A DNA stretch of 7,634 bases from the NCBI RefSeq assembly GCF_020741395.1, contig NZ_DYZA01000222.1, forward strand, positions 1-7,634, given 5' to 3'. Below, one piece after another: positions 1 through 5,137 of this stretch. The translations under genes were made by a program, and so were the position numbers. This stretch comes from Mailhella massiliensis (GTDB lineage Bacteria; Desulfobacterota; Desulfovibrionia; Desulfovibrionales; Desulfovibrionaceae). Every line of letters begins with the position of its first letter. Within the stretch, counting starts at the first letter, position 1. The notes below the pieces were generated by a model. That model was not told the origin of the DNA. It did no database searches and saw nothing but the letters and a program-made list of their open reading frames with translations.

Positions 1-91
1 GCGCATCGTGAGCGTGAAGCAGGCCCCGCTCCTCGGCTCCGGCAAGTTCGATTACCGCAAGGCCAAGGAACTTGTGCTGGAAAAAGCCTGA
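1..91 (+). CDS. C-terminal end of an AMP-forming acyl-ACP/acyl-CoA synthetase (Aas-like), partial
   Basis: The frame starting at base 2 gives 29 residues and then TGA (89-91); the gene begins outside the window. The residues PLLGSGKFDYRKAK match the C-terminal A10-type motif of the acyl-adenylate-forming superfamily, where a Gly-Lys lysine contacts the adenylate and is followed by an aromatic or acidic residue. The 'LPLLGxGKxDY..lK.l' form is typical of the 2-acylglycerophosphoethanolamine acyltransferase/acyl-ACP synthetase (Aas) group that recycles lysophospholipids at the inner membrane. Only the tail is visible, so other long-chain acyl ligases remain possible. It runs toward the minus-strand effector gene (convergent, 161 nt gap). 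Confidence 0.6.
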   Translation, partial: RIVSVKQAPLLGSGKFDYRKAKELVLEKA

Positions 92-92
92 T

Positions 93-126
93 TTCCCCGG
101 GCGTTGCCGTTTTTCCTGCCCGGGAA
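93..126. other. Hairpin in the convergent gap after the acyl ligase
   Basis: TTCCCCGGGC (93-102) can pair with GCCCGGGAA (118-126) with a single bulged C, around a 15-nt loop. It starts 2 nt after the ligase stop codon, where a terminator is expected, but no T run follows on either strand. It may be a weak or factor-assisted terminator for the converging genes. The rest of the gap (127-252) shows no gene or clear signal. Confidence 0.35.
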
Positions 127-252
127 GGGCGCCTCTCTTCGGCAGGGGCTGCCCGCGAGCTTCTTCCGGGCGCGGGAGGATGCCCGCCGCCAGCCTTGAA
201 CAAGCCCCGGCGCAGGCTTTCCCGAACCTTTCTTTGGGGGCCTTGGGCGCGC

Positions 253-2463
253 TCAGGCCGCAGGGTGCTTGGCCGCAGTCACTTCCTTTTCCGTCATGGC
301 GTGCAGGAAGGCCGTAAGCTGTGAGGCCGGCACATGGAGGGAAAGCACGCCTTTTTCCCTGCCCATGGCGGGCATGGGGGCCATGCGGCTTTCAAGGAAG
401 GAGCGCAGGCTCTTTTCCACGCCGGAACCGCCGTTGGTGGAGAAGGTGTAGCCCCGCTGCCCGTCGTCTTTGATGTGCCATTCCTGCCGCTTCCCGGCCA
501 GCTGCATATGCCGGAGCTGCACTTCCCCGGAAGGGGAAGTCATGCGCGTGGGCGAGGTCAGCTTCTCCAGGGCGTCGAGCGCTTCGAGCACGGGCGGGTT
601 GGCGTCCATGAAGCGGAGGCGTTCGCCGAATACCTCGTCGAGAATGTAGTCCCGGCGTGCGATGAAGGCCGTCCTCATGTCCTCCACCTTGCGGAGCATG
701 CCGGAAAGCTCTTCCTTTTCCGCAGGGGTTTTCCGGCCCTTCAGCTCTTCGCCGAGCCATGCGGCGTAGCTGTCGAACACGCGCATGTCCCCGCCGTCTT
801 CCCGCATCTTTGCCAGCTGGCGCACGCCCTGCATCTTTTCCATGTAGGAGGAATCGTCGAACATGGAAAAGTTCTTGAAGCGCATGTTCTTCCTGAAGGG
901 CTGGTCAAAGGAGAAATCGGAATGGACGTTCCTGAAGCTCATGAAGCCTTCCAGGGAATGGCCGGGGTCTATGGCGGCGAAGGTGTCTCCCATGCGCCCC
1001 TTGTTGTCGCCCCTTGAGCCTATGGCGTCGCGGTCGGCCAGCATGAGGAAAAGTATCTTGTTCCTGCCCCAGCTTTCCACCACGGGGTCGCTCTCCCGGC
1101 CTGCGCCTTCCGCTGCGGGGCGCGTGAGCACGCCGTCGCGCAGGTTGCCCGCAAAGTCCCGGAAGCGCAGTTTTTTCCCGGAAGCGTCCGTTTTGCTCAT
1201 GTGTTCCGCTTCCACCATCAGCTTGAGCGAGCCGTCGGCATAGGAGGCGGGCACGAGGCGCGCCTTCTGCGATTCTATGCCCATGGCCTGCATGAGATCC
1301 GTGGCCAGCGTTTCCTTGAGAGCCGCCTGATTGGCCGTGGTGCGCGTCTTGGCCGTGAAGGCGCGGTGCAGGAGCCCTTTGGCCGTCCTTTTGGGAAGGC
1401 GCACCTTGTGCCGGACAAGGGTCTTGTCGGATTCCGCATAGTCCATTTTCACATAGTGGATATCCGTGAAATAGGCGTCGTTTTGCCGTATGTGCTTCTC
1501 AAGGTGCGCGGCGGTGCCCGCGTCGTTCATGAGCGCGGCCATGAGGGCCTTCTGGTCGTCGGGCCTGCCTTCCAGGGCCTTCATGAGGTTCCCGCCGGAA
1601 ACAGCGATGCCGCGGCTTCGGAGAAATTCTCCGGCAAGGCGGCGTATGTCGTTGCCGACTTCCCCCATCTCGCGCAGGGAGCCGTGGGCCTTCGTGCCTT
1701 CGGGCGGCAGCATCTTTCCCGACAGCGCGCACTCCAGAAAGGCTTCGGCCCGGGCGTGGAAGTCCGTGCCCGGCGTCTTCATGGCCTGCGTATGCGCAGG
1801 CAGCCACGCCATGTGCGCTTCAAAGCCCGGCTCCACGCCTTTCTGCTTGAGGCGGACGAATTCAAATTCACCGAGGCGGCTGCCTTCGCGCAGCACGCCC
1901 GCCCGCACCTTGTCTTCCACATTGTAGTGGTAGCGGTGCCCGTTGAGCAGCTCTATGCCCCGCGGCCTGATTCCCGCGTTGCGGGTCATGCCGATGAGGC
2001 GGCCCGCCAGCTGCTCCGCGCTGCGGTCGGAAAGAAGCCCGCCTTCGGGGGCGGCCTTGTCCAGCATGGGGCCGAGTATGCTTTTCAGGGTTTCGGGGGA
2101 AACGGCCCCGGGGTTTTTCAGCGCGTCCGTGCGCATGCACTTCTGGGAAAAGATGCAGAGCACCCTCGCTATGTTGGCTTCGCGGGCCTGCGCCTTGGCC
2201 TGGGCGATGACGTTGCGTATCTCGTGGCTGGAAAGGGAACTCGAAGAGGTGCTTTTGTAGTTCAGGGCGCTCGCCACATCCGCGCCGAAGTGGGCGCGCA
2301 GGGCTTCGGAAAAGGCCTGCCGCACCTCGGCGTTGCTGATCTTCCGGCCGGGGGCGCTGCGGCTGCCCGAGACAAGGGCCTCCTCTCCGCCGCTGCGTTC
2401 CAGGACTACCCGGTTCCACGATTCTTCGGCGACTCTCTGGAAGGAAAGAAAATCCACAGGCAT
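253..2463 (-). CDS. Putative T3SS effector with kinase-like central region
   Basis: This 736-aa protein is probably soluble: I see no signal peptide and no membrane segment. The start is taken as ATG 2463-2461 because a perfect GGAGG lies 6 nt upstream; a GTG nine codons earlier has no such site and would overlap the chaperone. It follows a CesT-like chaperone gene by 19 nt, the usual arrangement for a chaperone and its secreted client. Residues about 70-81 form a Ser-rich patch. Residues 377-396 (ANQAALKETLATDLMQAMGI) look like a kinase helix C with a central Glu. Residues 412-422 (SLKLMVEAEHM) look like the strand into the hinge. Residues 475-489 (LADRDAIGSRGDNKG) resemble the DRH..N catalytic loop, and 496-504 (AAIDPGHSL) the ID-x-G-x-S/F metal-binding loop, of PI3/4-kinase- or HipA-like folds. 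The Asn is displaced relative to the canonical spacing. The last ~100 residues seem to form a separate small domain. I recognise no named family; secretion and kinase activity are inferences, the first stronger than the second. Confidence 0.75.
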   Translation of the reverse strand: MPVDFLSFQRVAEESWNRVVLERSGGEEALVSGSRSAPGRKISNAEVRQAFSEALRAHFGADVASALNYKSTSSSSLSSHEIRNVIAQAKAQAREANIARVLCIFSQKCMRTDALKNPGAVSPETLKSILGPMLDKAAPEGGLLSDRSAEQLAGRLIGMTRNAGIRPRGIELLNGHRYHYNVEDKVRAGVLREGSRLGEFEFVRLKQKGVEPGFEAHMAWLPAHTQAMKTPGTDFHARAEAFLECALSGKMLPPEGTKAHGSLREMGEVGNDIRRLAGEFLRSRGIAVSGGNLMKALEGRPDDQKALMAALMNDAGTAAHLEKHIRQNDAYFTDIHYVKMDYAESDKTLVRHKVRLPKRTAKGLLHRAFTAKTRTTANQAALKETLATDLMQAMGIESQKARLVPASYADGSLKLMVEAEHMSKTDASGKKLRFRDFAGNLRDGVLTRPAAEGAGRESDPVVESWGRNKILFLMLADRDAIGSRGDNKGRMGDTFAAIDPGHSLEGFMSFRNVHSDFSFDQPFRKNMRFKNFSMFDDSSYMEKMQGVRQLAKMREDGGDMRVFDSYAAWLGEELKGRKTPAEKEELSGMLRKVEDMRTAFIARRDYILDEVFGERLRFMDANPPVLEALDALEKLTSPTRMTSPSGEVQLRHMQLAGKRQEWHIKDDGQRGYTFSTNGGSGVEKSLRSFLESRMAPMPAMGREKGVLSLHVPASQLTAFLHAMTEKEVTAAKHPAA

Positions 2464-2469
2464 GACCGT

Positions 2470-2474
2470 CCTCC
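2470..2474 (-). promoter_or_regulatory. Ribosome binding site fixing the effector start
   Basis: The minus strand reads GGAGG at 2474-2470 with a 6-nt spacer to ATG 2463. It lies in the 19-nt gap after the chaperone stop codon, so the effector is probably translated by reinitiation or by its own strong initiation on the shared mRNA. It rules in favour of ATG 2463 over the upstream in-frame GTG at 2490. Confidence 0.85.
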
Positions 2475-2482
2475 GAAACGGT

Positions 2483-2941
2483 TCACACACGCAGCATGGT
2501 CAGGCGCGGGTCGTCCGCCTCGTCCTGAACGGAGGCCCCCCTGTTCATGGATTCCAGCTCGCCTTTCCAGTATTCGGCATAGTGGACGACGTTTTCCAGG
2601 AGCTGCTGGAAGCGGACAGGGTCCGCCTCTGCGGCGGAGACGGAATAGCTGAACACGACCTCGTGGCTGTCCTTGTGCATGGCCAGCACGCCGCCGCCCG
2701 TCTCCACGCCGAAAAGATTGGCCGAGAGCAGGCGTTCGCAGGCGTCTGTGAGGGCGTGCTCTTCGATGCGGCCCAGTTCGCAGAAAATGTAGATGCTGTC
2801 GGATAGGGCGACATACTGCATGTGGGCGACAAGGGAGCCGTCGATTTCCAGGCTGCTGTATCCCGTCTCGTCCGCTTCCAGCGTGAGCCCGACGGATTTT
2901 CCCAGTTCGGAGATCATCGACGCGTAATATTCTCTGCTCAT
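2483..2941 (-). CDS. CesT-family type III secretion chaperone
   Basis: This is a 152-aa, visibly acidic protein of the size usual for class I T3SS chaperones. Such chaperones dimerise in the cytosol, bind the N-terminal region of an effector and deliver it to the secretion apparatus. The order of elements fits the Tir-chaperone (CesT) fold: an N-terminal helix (residues 3-18, ending SVGLTLEADE), a strand (31-42), a hydrophobic strand DSIYIFCELGRI (48-59), a helix leading into LLSANLFGVE (71-80, the family's 'LL.aN.f' signature), a strand pair GGGVLAMHKDSHEVVFSYSV (82-101), and a C-terminal helix FQQLLENVVHYAEYWKGELE (111-130). The last ~20 residues look disordered. The start ATG has AAGGAA(G) 7 nt upstream. 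It is first in a two-gene unit with the putative effector, and a sigma70-like promoter sits about 70 nt upstream. SycE/SicP-like names would be guesses, so no symbol is given. Confidence 0.85.
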   Translation of the reverse strand: MSREYYASMISELGKSVGLTLEADETGYSSLEIDGSLVAHMQYVALSDSIYIFCELGRIEEHALTDACERLLSANLFGVETGGGVLAMHKDSHEVVFSYSVSAAEADPVRFQQLLENVVHYAEYWKGELESMNRGASVQDEADDPRLTMLRV

Positions 2942-3007
2942 GTTCAGACTTCCTTTCGTCCTTTTTTTCCTCAGCCGTTTTGTCGGGGAAAAGGCCTGGT
3001 TCTTCCT

Positions 3008-3036
3008 AATATAAACGCTCTGAAAATTCCCGTCAA
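3008..3036 (-). promoter_or_regulatory. Sigma70-type promoter of the chaperone-effector unit
   Basis: On the minus strand, TTGACG (3036-3031) and TATATT (3013-3008) are separated by exactly 17 bp, with 5 of 6 consensus bases in each box. Transcription would start near 3001, leaving a leader of about 60 nt before the chaperone ATG. It is the best promoter match in the window. A dyad sits directly upstream of the -35 box. Confidence 0.75.
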
Positions 3037-3060
3037 GGAAAGCAGGGCCCCCTGCTTCCC
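3037..3060. promoter_or_regulatory. Dyad next to the chaperone -35 box, candidate operator
   Basis: AAGCAGGG (3040-3047) and CCCTGCTT (3050-3057) form a perfect 8-bp inverted repeat with a 2-bp centre. Flanking GG/CC extends the symmetry after one mismatch. Its edge touches the -35 hexamer (3031-3036) of the minus-strand promoter, a common place for a regulator to bind. Which regulator would bind is unknown. Confidence 0.45.
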
Positions 3061-3145
3061 TTTTGTCTGTAGGGCATTACCCCCCTTTCAGGGGAGGCCC
3101 CTTGCGGGCCGGGCAAAAAATTTCCGCCGCGCCCGCACATTTTCC

Positions 3146-3174
3146 TTGAAAAAAATATCTGCTTTTCGTAGTGT
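3146..3174 (+). promoter_or_regulatory. Likely leu operon promoter
   Basis: TTGAAA (3146-3151) lies 17 bp before TAGTGT (3169-3174). The -35 is close to consensus; the -10 keeps the important TA...T positions but is otherwise weak. The start would fall near 3181, about 30 nt before the leader-peptide ATG, which suits an attenuated operon. The surrounding sequence is A/T-rich compared with the rest of the window. Confidence 0.5.
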
Positions 3175-3184
3175 TGCAAAAAAG

Positions 3185-3200
3185 GCGCTTTTCAAAGCGC
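3185..3200. promoter_or_regulatory. 16-bp palindrome at the predicted leu transcription start
   Basis: GCGCTTT (3185-3191) and AAAGCGC (3194-3200) are perfect inverted halves around a 2-bp centre. The site lies just after the predicted start point and ends 1 nt (at 3200) before the leader-peptide ribosome binding site. It could be a repressor operator, or a 5' hairpin in the RNA (with a 4-nt loop) that limits leader translation. Confidence 0.4.
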
Positions 3201-3211
3201 AGGGAGTCACG

Positions 3212-3325
3212 ATGTACAACGCCCATAATGCTGCCGCCTCGAAGAACGAAGTTCGCTTCGCTTCTTCCCTGCTGCTTCTTTGCGGGCGACTGTCCGGCCT
3301 TCTGCTGTGCCCGGACATATCGTGA
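3212..3325 (+). CDS. leuL: leu operon leader peptide (37 aa, leucine-rich)
   Basis: ATG 3212 is preceded by AGGGAG (3201-3206) at a 5-nt spacing, and the frame closes at TGA 3323-3325. The peptide has eight leucines in its second half: four in a row at codons 20-23 (3269-3280), one at codon 27, and three in a row at codons 30-32 (3299-3307), using CTG and CTT. It precedes leuA by 132 nt, with a strong intrinsic terminator in between. This is the layout of a leader peptide whose translation senses charged tRNA-Leu: ribosome stalling at the Leu codons would favour an antiterminator and allow leuA transcription. The first half of the peptide has no obvious role. The symbol is given by function and position, not by similarity to a known sequence. 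Confidence 0.8.
   Translation: MYNAHNAAASKNEVRFASSLLLLCGRLSGLLLCPDIS
3241..3267 (+). promoter_or_regulatory. Leader hairpin just before the leucine codons
   Basis: GAAGAACGAAG (3241-3251) pairs with CTTCG (3256-3260) and, after one bulged C, TTCTTC (3262-3267), around a TTCG loop. That is 11 bp ending 1 nt before the first of four Leu codons. A translating ribosome must melt it, so it may pace the leading ribosome or cause early polymerase pausing. Confidence 0.5.
3287..3322 (+). promoter_or_regulatory. Leader hairpin over the Leu codons and stop (1:2-type pause hairpin)
   Basis: TGTCCGG (3291-3297) pairs perfectly with CCGGACA (3311-3317), and CGA (3287-3289) with TCG (3320-3322) extends the stem beyond a small internal loop. 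The left arm lies within reach of a ribosome stalled at codons 20-23; the right arm ends at the leader stop codon. If the left arm is blocked, CGGACA could pair instead with TGTTCCG (3352-3358, one bulge) in the ascending arm of the terminator, a plausible antiterminator. Confidence 0.55.
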
Positions 3326-3344
3326 TTTCTGGCGAATAACAGGC

Positions 3345-3382
3345 AAAAGGCTGTTCCGTCGGAAGTCGGGGCAGCCTTTTTT
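3345..3382 (+). terminator. Intrinsic terminator upstream of leuA (attenuator)
   Basis: AAAAGGCTGTTCCG (3345-3358) pairs with CGGGGCAGCCTTTT (3367-3380) through 14 bp, including two G-U pairs, with an 8-nt loop and a run of six T (3377-3382). It starts 20 nt after the leader-peptide stop and ends 75 nt before leuA, so it must be bypassed for leuA expression. The position fits a leucine-responsive attenuator better than the end of any gene. Confidence 0.85.
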
Positions 3383-3425
3383 ATCGGCTTTCGCCCCGGA
3401 GGGGAACAGGACATACACGCCGCAA

Positions 3426-3451
3426 CGGGGCATGCCCCGCAAACGAAGGAG
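3426..3451 (+). promoter_or_regulatory. Palindromic hairpin plus ribosome binding site of leuA
   Basis: CGGGGCATGCCCCG (3426-3439) is a perfect 14-nt palindrome that would fold as a short stem with a CATG loop. It ends 6 nt before the Shine-Dalgarno AAGGAG (3446-3451), which is 6 nt from ATG 3458. The hairpin may keep the ribosome site exposed or protect the 5' end of a processed message. Comparable hairpins precede leuC and leuD. Confidence 0.55.
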
Positions 3452-3457
3452 AATATC

Positions 3458-5014
3458 ATGTCCGACCGCGTCATTATTTTCGATACCACGCTTCGCGACG
3501 GGGAACAGTCCCCCGGCGCCACTATGGACCTCAGCGAAAAAATCCGCATCGCCCGCCAGCTGGAAATGCTGGGGGTGGACGTCATCGAGGCGGGCTTCCC
3601 GGCCGCCAGCGAAGGCGACTTCGAGGCTGTGAAGGCCATTGCCCAGAGCGTGGAGAACGCGCAGGTGGCCGGCCTTGCCCGCGCCAATTTCAAGGATATC
3701 GACCGCGCGTGGGAAGCGGTGAAGCATGCCCGCCATCCGCGCATCCACACCTTCATCGCCACTTCCCCCATCCATATGGAATACAAGCTGCGCAAGACGC
3801 CCGACGAAGTGGTGGAACTTGCCGTGGCTGCGGTGAAGCGCGCCGCCTCCTACACTCCCAATGTGGAATTTTCCGCCGAGGACGCCTCCCGTTCCGACCG
3901 TGACTTCCTCGTGCGCATCGTCACCGCCGCCATAGACGCGGGCGCGAGCACCATCAACATTCCCGACACTGTGGGTTTTGCCCAGCCCGACGAGTTCGGC
4001 GCGCTCATCCGCTACATCATCGAGAATGTGCCGAACTCCGATAAAGCCGTATTCAGCGTACACTGTCACGACGACCTGGGCCTTGCCGTGGCCAACAGCC
4101 TCTCCGCGGTGAAGAACGGCGCGCGCCAGGCGGAGCTCTGCCTGAGCGGCATCGGCGAGAGGGCGGGCAACGCCTCCCTTGAGGAATTCGTCATGGCCCT
4201 GAAGCTCCGCCCCGAATACTACGGCGTGGAATGTTCCATCGTCACCGAGCAGATCTATCCCTCCTGTCATTTGCTTTCCCTCATCATCGGCCGCCCCATC
4301 CCGGCGAACAAGGCCATTATCGGCAGCAACGCCTTCGCCCATGAATCCGGCATCCATCAGGACGGCATGCTCAAGAACCGCAACACCTACGAGATCATGA
4401 CCCCGCAGGCCGTGGGCCGCAAGTCCACGGATATCGTCATAGGCAAGCATTCCGGCCGCAATGCCGTGCGTACCCGCCTTGAGGAGCTCGGCTACAGCCT
4501 GGATACCGACCAGGTCAACGCCGTGTTCGCGGCCATGAAGGAACTTGCGGACAAGAAGGCCCGCATCCACGACGAGGACCTCGAAGCCCTGGTCTTCTCC
4601 GAAGTGTACCGCATGCGCATCCCGGACCGCTTCCGCCTGAGCAATATCTGCGTGCAGACCACCATGGGCTCCACCATGCCCACCACCGCGGCCGTCGTCA
4701 TGCAGGATCACGACGAGGAAGTGCGCCTTGCGGGCTTCGGCGTCGGCCCCATCGACGCTGCCTTCAACGTCATTTCCCAGATATGCGGCACGAGCGCCGA
4801 GCTTGAGAAGTTCTCCGTCAACGCCATTACCGGCGGCACCGACGCCCAGGGCGAAGTGTCCGTGCACCTGCGCGACGGCAAGTATTCCGCCACCGGCCGC
4901 GGCTCCGACCTCGATATCATCGTGGCGAGCGCCAAGGCCTATGTGGATGCCCTGAACCGCTTGGAACACAAGGAAAAGGACGTCATAAGCTACAAGCAGA
5001 ATCCTGTGGACTAG
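3458..5014 (+). CDS. leuA: 2-isopropylmalate synthase
   Basis: Catalyses the first committed step of leucine synthesis: acetyl-CoA plus 2-ketoisovalerate gives (2S)-2-isopropylmalate, in the cytosol. The 518-aa length fits the bacterial LeuA type 1 family. The TIM-barrel domain opens with DTTLRDGEQSPG (9-20). The divalent-metal ligands D14, H202 and H204 (in SVHCHDDLG) and N238 (in GERAGNASLEE) are all present at the family's standard positions. HESGIHQDG (about 295-303) belongs to the linker subdomain. From about residue 390 the C-terminal LeuA dimer/regulatory domain follows, with GGTDAQGEV, the part that binds leucine for feedback inhibition. So control is probably double: enzyme feedback plus the upstream attenuator. 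Homocitrate or citramalate synthase is unlikely given the full regulatory domain and the adjacent leuCD. The start is set by AAGGAG 6 nt upstream. Confidence 0.97.
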   Translation: MSDRVIIFDTTLRDGEQSPGATMDLSEKIRIARQLEMLGVDVIEAGFPAASEGDFEAVKAIAQSVENAQVAGLARANFKDIDRAWEAVKHARHPRIHTFIATSPIHMEYKLRKTPDEVVELAVAAVKRAASYTPNVEFSAEDASRSDRDFLVRIVTAAIDAGASTINIPDTVGFAQPDEFGALIRYIIENVPNSDKAVFSVHCHDDLGLAVANSLSAVKNGARQAELCLSGIGERAGNASLEEFVMALKLRPEYYGVECSIVTEQIYPSCHLLSLIIGRPIPANKAIIGSNAFAHESGIHQDGMLKNRNTYEIMTPQAVGRKSTDIVIGKHSGRNAVRTRLEELGYSLDTDQVNAVFAAMKELADKKARIHDEDLEALVFSEVYRMRIPDRFRLSNICVQTTMGSTMPTTAAVVMQDHDEEVRLAGFGVGPIDAAFNVISQICGTSAELEKFSVNAITGGTDAQGEVSVHLRDGKYSATGRGSDLDIIVASAKAYVDALNRLEHKEKDVISYKQNPVD

Positions 5015-5023
5015 CCTCATGCT

Positions 5024-5057
5024 CCGGGCGGCTCTTACCGGGCCGCCCGGCTTTTTT
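5024..5057 (+). terminator. Intrinsic terminator between leuA and leuC
   Basis: CCGGGCGGC (5024-5032) and GCCGCCCGG (5042-5050) form a 9-bp all-GC stem with a 9-nt loop, followed by C and six T (5052-5057). It begins 10 nt after the leuA stop codon. I see no good promoter between it and leuC, so leuC and leuD probably depend on partial read-through. A ribosome at the leuA stop could cover the left arm and reduce termination, which is an inference. Confidence 0.8.
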
Positions 5058-5060
5058 CCC

Positions 5061-5110
5061 GCCCTCCCCCCCGGAAGGAAGGGGAGGGCCCCCTTCGGCC
5101 CGCGCGGGCC
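5061..5110 (+). other. Two further GC-rich hairpins in the leuA-leuC gap
   Basis: GCCCTCCCC (5061-5069) pairs with GGGGAGGGC (5081-5089), 9 bp with an 11-nt loop. GGCCCGCGCGGGCC (5097-5110) is a perfect palindrome 15 nt before the leuC ribosome site. No T run follows either, so they are not intrinsic terminators. They may stabilise the 5' end of a leuCD message or limit 3' decay of leuA mRNA. Confidence 0.5.
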
Positions 5111-5137
5111 GTAACGCTTTTTCCCGGAGATGGAACC

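Noticed and set aside
72..317. Small plus-strand frame overlapping the acyl ligase end
   Set aside because: It overlaps the real ligase frame and the 3' end of the effector and looks like random GC-rich translation.
2464..2490. Upstream GTG start for the effector (nine extra codons)
   Set aside because: It overlaps the end of the chaperone and lacks a ribosome site, whereas ATG 2463 has GGAGG at 6 nt.
1201..2652. Plus-strand open frame of 483 codons opposite the effector
   Set aside because: The minus-strand frame has a good ribosome site, operon context and a protein-like composition; this one is Arg/His-rich shadow sequence and crosses the chaperone-effector boundary.
3071..3114. Cluster of GC-rich short inverted repeats (GGGGAGGCCCC and GGCCCCTTGCGGGCC types) between the two divergent promoters
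   Set aside because: The stems are short and mutually exclusive, with no T run in the right direction on either strand; expected by chance in such GC-rich sequence.
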